A program made the position numbers and the translations under genes. Below the pieces are notes generated by a model, which had not been told where the DNA came from, did no database searches, and saw only the letters and a list, made by a program, of their open reading frames with translations. A stretch of DNA of 64,000 nucleotides. Origin: Zanthoxylum bungeanum (taxonomy: Eukaryota > Streptophyta > Magnoliopsida > Sapindales > Rutaceae). The stretch lies in assembly GCA_019454045.1 (NCBI GenBank), contig SKCR01023431.1:265001-329000 (forward strand), given 5' to 3'. This document shows, piece after piece, positions 24,310 through 37,356 of this stretch (the stretch's first letter is position 1; every line of letters begins with the position of its first letter).

Positions 24310-24800
24310 AAAATCATCCTCGTTGGTTGGTTGGTTTGTTTGTTTTTTTTTAAATAATTTCTTTATTTTTTTTCTTTCAATAAAATAAAATAAATAGATT
24401 ACTTTTAATATCTTGCAAATCTGCACGTCACAATCCATTTCTGTAGTGAGTTACAGCTTACAAATGCTATCAATTGAAGGTCCTTTTGATGGAAAAGAAT
24501 ATTAATAAGGACTTGCATTTTATGAAATGACCAACTCAATTGCAAAGCTAGTTGGCATGCAGTTCCTTTTCACCAAATTTATCACATCTCAGGCCACTAC
24601 CTCATAGTGGACCAAATGCTAAATCCCATTAGTGTTTTAAAATTGAATTGGCTTCACTATCTCTTGTTGATTTGGTGAAGAAATTGAAGTTGATATTAGG
24701 TTATATATTGAACTAAAAAAAAAAAAATTATAATTGAACTTGAATATGTTCAATATAAATTTGAAACATTGATTATCCATATATATTGGGAAAATTTTTG

Positions 24801-24985
24801 TTTGGTTTGATTTACAGTCGAAGGAATACGAATCAATATTATTTATTATGTCATGTCATCAAACTCAGGCAGTGTAAATATCCACACATAATAAAAATAT
24901 TTTATTTGATTTAATTTATAATCGGAAGAATACAAATCTATATTGTTTATTATGTCATGTCATCAAACTCATGCCACTACCTCAA
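24801..24985. repeat. Tandem duplication, unit about 100 bp
   Basis: Two diverged copies start at 24801 and 24901. They share GATTTA, TCGAAGGAATAC/TCGGAAGAATAC and TTTATTATGTCATGTCATCA. A related segment containing CCACTACCTCA plus AGTGGAC occurs at 24593 and again at 24978. Confidence 0.65.
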
Positions 24986-25688
24986 ATTAGTGGACAAGTG
25001 TAAAACTAATTGTGTTTTATGAAAATGCTTTCCATTTTTTTAGTGAGAAATTTTTTAATTTAATTAATGAGTCTTATAACATTAAAATATGTGATTCATA
25101 GAAAAACCCACCAATACCATGTATGTATAGAGAGGAAAAAAAATGCTTAATATATATTATCTTCTTAATTTGCAAATCAATTTTTTATATTGCAATAAAT
25201 CTTGTATGATTGCCATTAATTATTGTATTTATATATAAAATTAAATAATATTATAGAGATGAATTCTTGCATGATATTTGGTGACAAAAATTTAGTGGCA
25301 CAGTTAGATTATTGAATAAAATAAAATCATTATACTATTAATTCAGACATTTTCATGAATTTTTAAATTGAGTGAGAAAACTATCCCTACTTATCCTCAT
25401 GTAGCTTACTCCACTACATAAACTAATGTGAGAATGCAAATAAATTCTAGCTTATATAAATTTATAAATTTTGGCCGCATAAAATAATCAAAACAGCCAT
25501 AGAGGAGATTCACTTATTTTTTTTAGCAAATAAAATTTGTGAGATACTATGATATGATTGAGTGACGATGAGCCCTAATGAATTTATTTCATTTTGTTTG
25601 ATTCTTCAATCAAATTCTTCACCTTTTTTTTTTTTTTTTTTTGGGTGATTGATAGGAAATTCTCTAAAATCATTTAATTAGAAATGGC
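24986..25688. other. AT-rich intergenic DNA with a long T-run
   Basis: No gene is seen. It holds an uninterrupted T-run of about 20 bases near 25625. The left ACAAT target duplication of the next Copia element is at 25689-25693. Confidence 0.5.
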
Positions 25689-25693
25689 ACAAT

Positions 25694-26271
25694 TGTTGGG
25701 GAATTAAGTGCTATTAAACCAAATCAACATGCATAAAAAACAATACTGAAATCAAATCATGTCAATATTACACCATAAACTCTAAATCTTAAAAAATAAG
25801 AAAAACCTGGAAAACGACGATAATTTGTAGTCCAAGTCGAGTCGCCTCTGTCCTCAAGAACTTATTAGTCATGCCTCGGTGCTCTACGGATTTTGTGGCT
25901 AACGTCCTCACGAGATTATTTGGATTCCTCTTATTCAAGGGGCACTCCTTAACAAGATCTTGAACTGGGACAAATGGTGGGAACTCTCTCTTGACTCTAA
26001 AATAAAATGTATGAGACTTTTCTTCTGGATTTTTAGAATGAACAAGAAGGCTTCTATATATAGGCATGGAAGGGTGCCTTAAGGGCACCATTTGGTTTGG
26101 GGTGTAACCCTTCTAAGAGTTATACCTCTTCCATGCACCATTTGGAGCCTAGAAATGTGTTCTTCTAATTTAGAGGACATGTCCTTACATGTTTGTACCA
26201 TTCCCATAGGGCACCACCCAAGAGACATAACCATCATTCATCCAAACTCTATATTTAGAGAATTTACAACA
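25694..26271 (-). repeat. 3' LTR of the 12 kb Copia element
   Basis: 578 bp, running from TGTTGGGGAATTAAG to TTACAACA in plus orientation. It pairs with 37357-37935. Confidence 0.9.
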
Positions 26272-26845
26272 ATCTCCCACAATTCTCTAAATATTCATGC
26301 AGACACTAGAGAAAGTTTCCGTGAAATAAAACTGCATCGAAATAGGTAGCTTTCGCCTTGAACCTTTCCTAGTGAATGACAATCGGATTTACTTGGCGAA
26401 CCAGTGACCTATAGTCTTGAACTATTCCGTCGTTGGTGTAAACCAAGACAATTGCCAACACACCGCTTTACTTCGACCATTTCCTATTCTACGGTTGTGT
26501 TCTTTTCGGCCATGAACATTGGTCCTGGATTCATCAAGCACTTTAAGGAAGTCAGCCTGTAAAATCCCATGGAAGCGGCCTCACTTCTTATTTGAAATAT
26601 GTGATCTACTATAAAGAGGTAATTTACCTTTACCCCAATTAAGACTCATCTCCTAATATAGTGATCATTAAAAGCCTTAGCTTAGCCTAGTGTTGAGAGA
26701 CAGCACTCTGCGTCATTATCAGAATGGGAAAAAGTACAAAACTCTACAGTGCTCGTTTTGAATTGCACAAAGTTTCAGTTGTCCCTTTTGAACCTAGATC
26801 TTGGGATCTCCAGTCAGCTAGGTTGGGTTTCCACAATAACAATTC

Positions 26846-28181
26846 TTAATTTATAGGCTTCAAGCCCATTCCCCTCAATGACCTCTCAACTTGCTCTCTA
26901 GGTAAACTTTTAGTAAGTGGATCCGCTAGGTTTTCCTTTGATTTCACATAATCGATCGATATTATATCACTTGAGAGCAATTGTCGTATGATATTATGTC
27001 TGCGATGTATGTGTCGAGACTTACCATTATACATTGTATTTTGGGCTCTCCCAATAGCCCATTGACTATCACAATGTATGCTTATTGCAGGCACTAGTTT
27101 GGGCCAGTTTGGAATATCCTCCAGGAAATTTTGAAGCCATTCCGTTTCTTCCGTTGTTTTGTCTAATACTATGAATTCTGATTTCATAGTAGACCAAACA
27201 ATACATGTTTGGCTCGAGGATTTCCATGACACGGTTGCACCACCAAGTGTGAAAATAAATCTACTTGTAGATTTGGAATCCACTGTATCAGATATCCAGT
27301 TAGCATCAATGTATCCTTCTAGAACAACATGATATCTCGTATAATGCAGACCATATTTTGAAGTTTCTCTCAGATACCTTAACACTCTTACTATGGTTTT
27401 CCAGTGGTTATGTCCTGGATTGCTCGTGTATCTGCTAAGCCTGTTTACAGCTTAAGTGATATCAGGTCGTGTTCAATTTGTGAGATACATCAGGCTTTCG
27501 ATGATTCTCGAATACTCTAATTGCGATACGCTTGAGCTAGTGTTCTTTGATAAATGAAGAGTTAGATTTACTGGAGTTCTAGCCACATTTAGATCTCCTT
27601 TATTATATTTCTCAAGTATCTTATCAACATAGTGAGTTTGAGATAATATATACCCTTCTAATGATCTAGAAATCTTAATTCCTAAGATCACATCAGCAAC
27701 TCCTAAATCATATCAAATTTGCTGGTTAACACTTTTTTGGTAGACTGAATCATCTCATGATTACTATCAATTATCAGCATATCGTCTACGTAAAGACACT
27801 CAATGACATATCATTTTTAGTTGATTTGGTGTACACACACTTATCACATTCATTGATTTTGAATTCACTTGACAACGTCCCTTTGTCAAATTTTTCATGA
27901 CATTGCTTAGGTGCTTATTTTAATCTGTACAAGGATTTTACAAGTTTGCACACCTTCTGTTCTTGTCCAGAAATATTTAAACCTTCTAGTTATTCCATGT
28001 AAATCTCTTCATCCAGTTCGCCATTTAAGAATGTCGTCTTTACATCCATTTGATGTATTTCAAGACCCTATAGCTGCTATGACTATGAGCATTCTTATTG
28101 ACGTGATACGAGTCACTGGTGAATATGTGTCAAAGTAATCAAGGCCTTCTTTTTGTCTATAATCTTTTATGACAAGCCTTG
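26846..28181 (-). pseudogene. Copia RT (second half) and RNase H
   Basis: The minus-strand frame 27385-26846 is an open RNase [36 protein letters not shown], then [12 protein letters not shown] and the end [16 protein letters not shown]. Upstream, in broken frames, are DVILGIKISRSLEGYILSQ-like text (27691-27620) and the RT active site YVDDMLII near 27785. EGLDYFDTYSP-like text lies near 28140. The RT is cut at 28181 by the nested LTR and resumes at 33778. Confidence 0.85.
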
Positions 28182-28752
28182 TGTGGACACAGACACAGAG
28201 GTGGGCGATACTGTCCGGGCTCGCGGCCCGGTCGGGAGTACGGAGTAGCCCGCGGGGGACTAAAACGGAGAAATAAATGGAGTCGCCACCCAGTGTGAAC
28301 TGGGAAATGATTTAAGGCCGCAGTCACCCCTCGCAATGGAAGACCTCAAACTGTTGGTTTCAGAATGGTCCCTTACTTATGCCAATTGTAATGAAAGAAT
28401 TTATGCAATAATGTAACCAAGTCTTATGCAACACATGTAAGCTAATTTAATCAACACACCAGTTTGCACACCCATAAACGTAAATAAAAATGAAGGCAAA
28501 TGCATAATTCCATAAACGTATTAAACAATGAAGCGCAATAATGTAATCAACAGGTTCTGTAAAAGCATTAATAATAAAAGCGGATAATTAAGTATGTAAT
28601 GTAAAACAAATAACTAAAGAGGTGAGCATGCATGGAAGTAAACGTGAAGTGATGTGGCAGAATGAATAGAGATAACTAATATGATAAATACGAAGCGATA
28701 AATAACAAACAAAAAGGTGAATAACAAAATTAGAAGAAAAAAAGGTGCGACC

Positions 28753-29743
28753 CGGCGCGGCAAAATATCGTGGTAAAGGTAGCCTTTTGGCTTTTCCCTC
28801 AAATGGAGGACCTTTAGCTCAACGTGATTAGCCCATGCGCACGAGATAGCAATTCGCAAATAAATAAAGCAATAACAAGCGAAAAGTAAATAACATAATA
28901 ATAAAAGAGATGCGACCAAGGCCAACATCTATATGGGACCTCGTATGCCTGATTGAACGTATTTGACATTCAACCAAGTATACTTCATCTGACGCGGCAA
29001 AACATCGTGGTAAAGGTAGCCTTTAGGCATTTCCCTCGAATAGAGGACCTTTGATCCATCATGATTAGCCCATGCGCACTAAATTAACAATACATAAATA
29101 AATAAGGCAATAATATGCAAAAAAGTAAATAACATGATAATAAAAGAGATGCGACCAAGGCCAACATCTATATGAGACTTCACATGCCCGACTGAACATA
29201 TTTCACATTCAATCAAGCATGCTTCGTCCGGCGCGGTAAAACATTATGGTAAAGGTAGCCTTGAAGGCATTTCCCTCAAATGAAGGACCTTTAATCCAAC
29301 GTAGTTAGCCCATGCGCACTAGATAACCATGCATGAATAAACAAGGCAATAATGCGCAAAAAGTAAATAACCTGATAATAAAAGAGATGCGACCAAGGCC
29401 AACATCTATATGGGACTTCGCATGCCCGACTGAACATATTTCACATTCAATCAAGCATGCTTCGTCCGGCGCGGCAAAACATTATGGTATAGGTATCCTT
29501 TTAGGCATTTCCCTCAAATGGAGAACCTTTAATCCAACGTAGTTAGCCCATGCGCACTAGATAACCATGCATGAATAAACAAGGCAATAATGCGCAAAAA
29601 GTAAATAACATGATAATAAAAGATATGCGACCAATGCCAACATCTATATGGGACTTTGCATGCCCGACTGAACGTATTTCATATTCAATCAAGCATGCTT
29701 CGTCTGGCACGACAAAACATAGTGGTAAAGGTAGCCTTTTAGG
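28753..29743. repeat. Tandem array, unit about 238 bp, four units plus a partial
   Basis: The phrase GCGCGGCAAAACAT (with variants) recurs near 28753, 28991, 29230, 29468 and 29706, a period of 238-239 bp. Each unit also carries GGTAAAGGTAGCC, TAGCCCATGCGCAC and GATGCGACCAAGGCCAACAT. The last unit breaks off near 29743. Confidence 0.9.
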
Positions 29744-31098
29744 GACTGTTTCAGGAACTATTTTTGGGCTGTTTTTTGGATTGTTTCGGGGGCTGTTTGG
29801 CCACTGTTTTAGCTATATTTTGGGACTGTTTTGGGTTATTTTTTGGTCACTGTTTCAACTGTTTAGGGACTATTTTTTTGTCGGTCAGTGGGTGCTGTGA
29901 TTTTGTTGTGTTCGGCTTAGTGGAAGGCTTAGTCGGTGGGGGGTTAGTGCTGTGTGTTTGTTTTGACGTGGAGCCGAGAAGGAGGGTGGCTGTGTCGGTT
30001 TTTTATGCTTTTTGTTCACGTGTGTATTGTCAGCTAGCGGCTGCTTTGTTTGGGGTGAATGGTGTGTTGTTGAGGGGCTGATGTGTCTTGTGATTGGCGA
30101 GAAGAAGATATGCAAGAGAGAAAGGGTTAGGGTTTACTTCGTGAGTGTCATCAGAGAGAGTCTCCGAGGGAGAGAGAGGCGTGAGGGTTTATGTTTCTAC
30201 CGAGAGTGTATTACTGGTTTATGAAGATGAGAGAGGAAAAGCGTGAATGCAATGGTTTGTGGCACCAAGAGAGAAAGCAGTGAGTGCGTGAAGAGTAGAA
30301 AGAGAAGATGGTTGCGTGGTCTGTTGCCAAGAGTGAGGGAGGATAGAGGCATATTAGGGTTGCTTTGTTGGTTTTCTTGTTGCTTATTGTATAGAGATAA
30401 GGCGTGAAGGCGTGAAGGTTTGAGCGTTTAGGGTTTATTCTTTTATTTTTGGTTGCCGTGAATAAAGAGAGGGGGAGGAAAGAAGGGCATGAGGAGAGAG
30501 AGAAGGGGCTGCGTGAAGGTTTTTTAGGGTTTTTTTGAGTGGGCTGTGTGTTTGTCTTGAATAAGGGAGAACCGAGAGTCTTGAGGGAGGAAGAGGGATA
30601 GAGCCAGCTGTATGGTTTGTGTTTTTTTGATTTTTGTAGAGAGAGAGAGGGCTGATCGTCCTAGGGTTTATTTTTATTTTTTTGATTGTAATGGAGGGCT
30701 GCCGTGTGGTTGTGGGAAAATGCCGAGTGGTTGTGGGAAGAGAGAGATTTTTGATAGAGGAGTCGTGAGGAGTCAGGAGGATTCCGAGGGGAGCTTTAGG
30801 TTTTAGTCCTCTTTTTATACGAGTGGGCTAGAGTTTCCTTGCATGGGATTTTAAAACAAGGAAACAAAAATCATGCAATAAATGGATGTGTTTGTTTAAG
30901 GAAAGGATATTTGTATTTTTGGTGGGGGAATTTCTTTAATTTGGGAGGTGATTTATTTAAATTATGAAGATGATTTGATTTAATTTAGGAAGGGGATTTA
31001 ATTTGATTTGTGACATGTGCTTTAAATATTTTGGATTGGGCTTGGGTGTGTAGGCCTTGTGATGTGGGTGTGTGGCTTGGATAAATGGGCTTTCATGT

Positions 31099-33560
31099 TG
31101 TAGGGGTATTTAGGGGCAGAATCCGGTAACGCAGCGGAAGCGGCGGAAGATCGTATCTTCCGATTTCAAAACTTTTTCTCGGATTAATTAAATAAACATA
31201 TTTATTTAATTTTCCAATAATTAAATTATGAAATAAAATTCAAATAAATCATATTTAAGTGAATTTACGAAATTACCCTTCTTAAGGAATTTTGTCCATT
31301 TTAGTCCGAAATTGATCTAATCAATTTTGAATGATTCTAAATCATTTCTAAGATGAACTTAGCATGTTCAAAACAGCAAAATACCATAAGCAACATAAAT
31401 CCCCAATTTGAGTCCAATGGCCGAATGCCTCCATTTGATGGTCATTTGTGTACTTTGTCATTTCATGCTTCAAAACACATCAAGATGTAATCCAATCAAC
31501 ATGAAACTTTATATGCATCATATACACATCCAAATACAGAACATATCCGAAAATCCCCAAATTTGGAATTGGTCATGAACCCTAATTTTTCAATTTCATC
31601 AAATTGGACAAATTAGACCATATCGGTTAAATCAATTGTTTCAATCATCATTCTTCCATCCAATACAAGTCTCAACACAATGAAACAAATCAAGATCAGA
31701 TCTAGGTCATTTAAGAGTGGTTCAACAACTCTAGATTAGCAACATGGTTTCCAAAAAACCTTAAAAGAAAGCTTATAACTACAATAGCCACAACCTTCCT
31801 TCATTGCACATGCTTCACACTTTACCAAAACTTCCATCAACAAAAACCACAAGAAATAAAGAAAGAAATAACCTGAGAACATCATATGATAAAGCCTAGA
31901 TCCTAAGGAACAATTTCCTTTCTAATAGCAAGTTGGAAAAACTTACTAAAAATCAAGCTTTCTTTGATTTTTTCTTTCTTTCTCAAGCTTTCCTTCAATT
32001 TCTTCAATGGAGTTTTCTTTGCAAAATGACTTAGGTTTCGAAATTTGTGAAATGAAAATCAATTTATACTTCAAACAATTTGCCTTGGCCGAAATTGGCT
32101 TAAAGGAAAAGTAAGAAAATTAATTTCATTTCAATTTCGAGTTAATTTGTAAAATAAATATCTAAAACTAGTTTATAAATATTTATTAAAGTCAACAATT
32201 GCAACTAAGATTAAAAATAATATATCTAAATCATAAAATATTTATATTTCAATTAATTTAATCATTTAACAATTAAATAATTAATTAATTAATTAAATAC
32301 AAATATATTAAATATATGTATTATATTTACATTAAATATTAAATACATATATACATTTAGTATATTAGTCAAATAACTCATTTTGACTATTAATTAATGT
32401 GTATTTAAATTAATCAAGTATTAAATATAAATACACAATAATTAAAGAAATGACTATTAGGTCCTTAAGCATGTACTTTGCGTTTAACCTTTAAACGACT
32501 TTTATAAATAATCAATATTATTTATTAAAATGTTGCTCTAGTGCTCTACGAGTATGTTTCATTATTGAGACTCTCTAGATTCAGGTATATCCGTCACGAA
32601 ATCCAATTTCATGTCCATAATCTATCCACCCGTAGATTATGACGATCACGGATAAACTAGCTGAATCATACAGGTCGAGGTCATTGCATACGTATAATCT
32701 CTCCGTCACAGGTATCCAGATAATCCCAGAGATATAGATGTAAACGTCAAATCTCTATAGGTATTATCTCGTCGACGTATCTATTAGCAATCTCTAAATA
32801 ACACTCGGAACTTACTTCCGATGTATACTGTGGCCACAGATTTAACAGACTGCTAATAATATATGGACTACCTATGCTCTGTACACAGAACTGACGGATC
32901 CTATCTTGACACACACAGGATATCCTGAGGATCGATCCACACCCAACGAACAGGCGGAGGTCTGATCTAAATAGATCGGTGACGTGACTGCCATCTAAGT
33001 GTGGAGGATGTCTCATACATCCACAGTGGTGTCTCAAGTCGAAGGACCACTATGCTACTCAACCCGAGAAGATTCTTATTGACGTTGGCGTACCATCCAT
33101 TAAGAATCTTCGGTGAGCCGTTCAGTTTTTATCCACTATAAACACCTACACGTCTATACGAGTCTCCCTAGACTCAAGGTTCATTGGGATAAACCATCGG
33201 ACCAAGTCTCGATATACGACATGTACTGGTCTCAACGGATTTGACTAACCGACCCGTGTTAGCAAATCTTGACCAGGAACTATGTTTGATAATATACATA
33301 TAGCAGTGACACTTCCCAATGTCAATTACAAACTAACTTTGTAACTGTGTACTGCATTATATATTATCGGGCCTTTGTCTAATATATACATATCACTAAA
33401 CCACATTTAGTTTCAATCCAATCGTAATAAGATCGAATACGTATATAAGAACAAGAGGTGCAACCATAAATAAGTAATATTATGGAATAAAGGGATGTTC
33501 GTATTCGTGAATCAGACATAAATACGGCCCGGATTGGCGCTCAGAGCACCAACCCCAACA
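31099..33560. mobile_element. Solo LTR, 2462 bp
   Basis: It starts TGTAGGGGT and ends ACCCCAACA, an imperfect inverted repeat, and is flanked by perfect CATGT duplications (31094-31098 and 33561-33565). Size and the TG/CA ends fit a large LTR, probably of a Copia element. No internal region remains, so it likely arose by recombination between two LTRs. Long open frames such as 33037-32747 resemble no known protein. Confidence 0.8.
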
Positions 33561-33777
33561 CATGTATCACGGGGGTTTTGGCCGAGGCTAATATTTTAAA
33601 ACAGAGATTAACCGAGCGAACCCGAGGCAAAATAGCGAGTTAAATTTATCAAGGTATTTATTTCTTGAATTTCCCTTTCGGACGTCCGTTTCCCGCGACT
33701 TCCACAACTTATCGGGTAATGCCTACATACGAGGCTCATCATTGGGCTTTATGCAAAAATGCAGTGTCTACACCTTG

Positions 33778-36290
33778 CCTTATACTTATCTATTGATCCA
33801 TCTAGTTTCATCTTCTGTTTGAATATCCATTTGTAGCCCAATGGCTTACAACCTGGAGGAAGATCAACAAACTCCCAAGTATGGTTTTGTAGGATGAAAT
33901 CAATCTCACTTTTGATAGCCTCTTTCTAAAAAGGTGTCTCCGAGGAAGACATTGCTTCTTTATAGCTTTGAGGCTCATTTTCTAACAAGTATGTCAGAAA
34001 ATCGGGACCAAATGACTTAGACGTTCTAGCTCTTTTGCTACGTCTAGGTTCAATTGTCTCAACATTTTCACGTTGATCTGACTCTTGGTCAACCTGATCA
34101 TTGTCTTTGACAGTATCAATAGTTATTTTGAGAGACTCTAATCTTTGTCTTTCCTTAGAAGGAAATGTCTCTTCAAAAAAATGTCGCATTCCTTAACTCA
34201 ATTATCATATTCGGATTGATGTCAGGAATCTTAGACTTATGTACCAAGAATCGATACGCACTACTGTTGCGAGCATATCCAATGAATATACAATCAACAA
34301 TTTTGGGTCTTATTCTAACCTTCTTAGGTTTAGGAACCATTACTTTAGCAAGAAATCCCATACTTTCAGATATTTGTAGGAAGGTATGTGGCCTTTCTAC
34401 AACTCTTGTCAAATCTTCTGTGAGGTAGCTTGTTTAGAACGTAGTTCGCGGAAAGTAAGGCTTCCCCCCACAAGTCATGGGGTAAACCAGAACTTGTCAA
34501 CATGACATTCATCATTTCCTTCAACGTTCAGTTTTTACGCTCAGCAATCCCGTTCTGTTGAGGTGAATAAGGAGCAGTAGTTTCGTGAATAATTCCGTTA
34601 TTGGAACAATATTCACCAAATGGTGACACATATTCATCGCCTCTATCACTCCTGATTCTTTTGATTTTCTTGCAAAGTTGATTTTCAACTTCGTTTTTAT
34701 AGTGTACAAAGCTCTCAATAGCTTCATCGTTGCTCCTCAGTAAATACACATAACAAAATCTTGTGGTATCATCGATAAAAGTGACAAAATACTTTTTACC
34801 GCCTCTTGTTTGCACAATATTCATATCACACATATCAGAGTGTACAAGTTCCAAGGTTCGGAACTTCATTCTATGAAATGAAATGATGTTCTATGAATTT
34901 TTGTTTCAACACATGCCTCACATTTATGTTGGTTATCAATTGCAAATTTAGATATAAGGTCCATGTTAATTAATTTACGCATCGTATCATAATTAACATG
35001 TCTTAACCTCCCATGCCATACATTTTGTGACACAATAATATAAGCAGAAGTTGTAGCTTTATTATTAGCACTGTATCGATTGACATTCATTACATTAAAC
35101 TTGAAAAGGCCCTCAGTGAGGTTTCATTTTTCCTACATAAACATCATTTTTGGTCAAGATAAACTTGTCAAAAAGAAATACAAGCTTAAAGTCATTCTTG
35201 CTAAGGAGAGAGCCTGAGACCAAGTTCTTCCGAATATCAGGAACATGCAAAATATTCTTCAATGTAAGCTCATTTTCGGATATCATATTCAGAATCATTG
35301 TGCCTTCTCCAACCATTCTAGAGGTATATGAGTTTTCCATTATCAGATGATCACCACCATCAACCTTCTGATACGAGGAAAATATCTTGCTATCAGCACA
35401 AATATGACGAGTAGCCCCAGTGTCTACCCATCATTTTCTCGGATTCCCAACCAATTTGGCTTCAGTTATCACCGCTGAGAGGTTCATCTCTGAAATCTCA
35501 TCAGTTAGCTGATCATCTTCAGTTACATGAGCCTCATTTTTCTTTTTCTTACCTTTGTCCAGAGACTTCTTGTTTCTGCAGTCTTTTGCCATATGACCAC
35601 TTTTTCCATAGTTGTAGCACTTCCCCTTAAACTTCTTGTTAGTTAGGAAGAATCAGCTCCACTGTTCTTTCTCTTTCTGCTACCCTTTACACCCTCGACG
35701 ATGTTGGCTTTAGACTCCATAGTCTTGTAGCTGGCCTTCTCGGACTTCCTGTTGTCCTATTCGATCCTTAATGGAACTCCAAGGCTCATCTACTTCTTTT
35801 TATGTTTCAGATAGCTACTGAAGTCCTTCCATGATGAAGATAACTTTTCAATGATGGTGGCAGCTTGAAACGTCTCATAGAGTTTCATCCATTCATCCAA
35901 TATTTCATGAATGATCAATTGCAGTTCACCCAACTGAGACATTACTGTCTTGAATCTACCATTTTATAGTTTAGGAACCTACCCACGATATATTTCTTTT
36001 GCCCGACATCCTCGGTTTTTTATTTTTTCTCGAGAGATTCACAGAGAATCTTCGTAGAACCCGGAGGATCTTTGAGGTACTTAGCCAACTCTTCTCGCAG
36101 TTGCTTGGTTGTTTTCGTTTATCCATCCACAGAACCCGGAAAATCTTTGAGGTACTTAGCCAACTGCATAGTTGTCAGGTAGGACAACATTTTGCTCTGC
36201 CATTGTTTAACATTTGCTCAACCAAACTTTTCCGATTTTTCTCCATGAACGACTGGTACTGTGATATTTCCATTATCCATGTGTAACTGG
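33778..36290 (-). pseudogene. Copia gag, protease, integrase and RT start
   Basis: Reading downward from 36290, there are gag fragments (near 36200, VKQWQSKMLSYLTT-like). A zinc knuckle follows near 35600, CYNYGKSGHMAKDC, whose second Cys is Tyr. The protease is [13 protein letters not shown] near 35420. The GAG-pre-integrase domain (35090-34866) contains WHGRLRHVNYDTMRKL. The integrase core shows HSDMCD, FVTFIDDTTRFCYVYLL, IRSDRGDEY and NGIIHETTAPYSPQQNG. The integrase end and RT start run to 33778. Stops and frameshifts are frequent. Confidence 0.87.
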
Positions 36291-36919
36291 AAAATCCAAC
36301 AGCGATCAATAAGTCTACAAAAGACAAATTGTACAACGATCAACAAATAATCTTGTTTAAGTGATATACCAAGTATCCACTCATTGTTATATTGGACAAT
36401 AGTACTAATAAACACATGTCCTTGAATTTAGGACTAAGATTTCTTATGATAAATAAATAAAGAAATATTCCCAGAGGACGAGGGGGGTCGGGAGCAACCA
36501 CTTAAATCTCTGACCACTTAGGCTCTTATCGTCTTTTTGATAGAATATCCTTTAAACATTTCCTCAATAGAATCTTTTAGGAATTCAAACTTAGTATTAC
36601 CCTTTCAATTTCACAATACAATGTGTGTGTGTATATATGTGTGTGTATATGTGTATAAATCAATCAAGATTGGATGAAATTTCGTGTGTGGAATTACACT
36701 TTTAATTATCAATCAAGTATGCAACACATAATTAAATTTCAACTTTATCACTATGTGTATGCTTGTGATAATTGAACACCTAATAATAACTTAAATCTAT
36801 ACTACCAAGTTTATTATAATACATTATATGATTTCACTAAGTTAATATTATGATAGTTTAAGTTAATTTAAGTCTATTTCAATTTAAAAATAGTTCCAGG
36901 ATCAATTCATTAGTGTCAA

Positions 36920-37260
36920 ATTGGTATCTTCGTTCGAATGAAACTGTCCAGTGAGTTCACGTTTGTGCAGCGTTTGAAAATGCGTTCGAACGAAGTGTTG
37001 CAGAGAGTTCATGTTCGTGTAGCATTCGAGAACGAGTTCGAACGAAATATTCCAGAGAGTTTACATTCGTGCAGCGTTCCAAAACGCGTTCTAATGAAAT
37101 GTTCCAGAGGGTTTACGTTCGTGTTGCGTTTGAAGATGTATTCGAACGTTCTTAGACAGAAGACTTACGTTTGAGGTGCGTTTGAATACGTGTTCGAACA
37201 TTCTAATGAAAATTCAAAATTTTACCTACGCGTTCGTCGGGCGTTCGAACGCCCATGCAT
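36920..37260. repeat. Leader array of GTTCGAAC-type palindromes
   Basis: Between the 5' LTR and gag, a unit of about 60 bp recurs four to five times imperfectly. It consists of CGTTCGAACGAA, then TTCCAGAGAGTT, then CGTTCGTG. It closes with the perfect 16 bp palindrome GGGCGTTCGAACGCCC near 37237. The same motif is found in two other elements in this window. Confidence 0.7.
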
Positions 37261-37356
37261 ATTTTTCATGCACAGAAACCATTTTCCAGAAAATTTTCTT
37301 TTTAACACATGCGAATTTTCATCTAACAACACTAAAATTTAATAAGTTCTTAAGAT

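Larger units (their letters stand above)
28182..33772 (-). mobile_element. Tat/Ogre-like solo LTR with a nested solo LTR
   Basis: It starts TGTGGACAC, ends GTGTCTACA and is flanked by CCTTG duplications (28177-28181 and 33773-33777). No second copy of its ends lies inside, so it is a single LTR of about 3.1 kb once the 31099-33560 insertion and its duplicated 5 bp are removed. On the minus strand it begins TGTAGACACTGCATTTTTGC and near its end has GTGAACTGGGTGGCGACTCC, features I associate with Tat/Ogre gypsy LTRs. It carries tandem 238 bp repeats and a G-rich part (29745-30830). ORFs there lack protein character. Confidence 0.75.

Noticed and set aside
28753..29743. CRISPR-like array
   Set aside because: The 238-bp units are contiguous with no unique spacers, and the context is a plant retrotransposon LTR.
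29571..30224. Plus-strand open frames of 70-109 codons in G/T-rich DNA
   Set aside because: Low-complexity Phe/Gly/Cys-rich translations inside a solo LTR, with no homology signal and no promoter.
32747..33037. 96-codon minus-strand frame in the 2.46 kb solo LTR
   Set aside because: No similarity to any family I know; LTRs commonly contain chance frames of this length.
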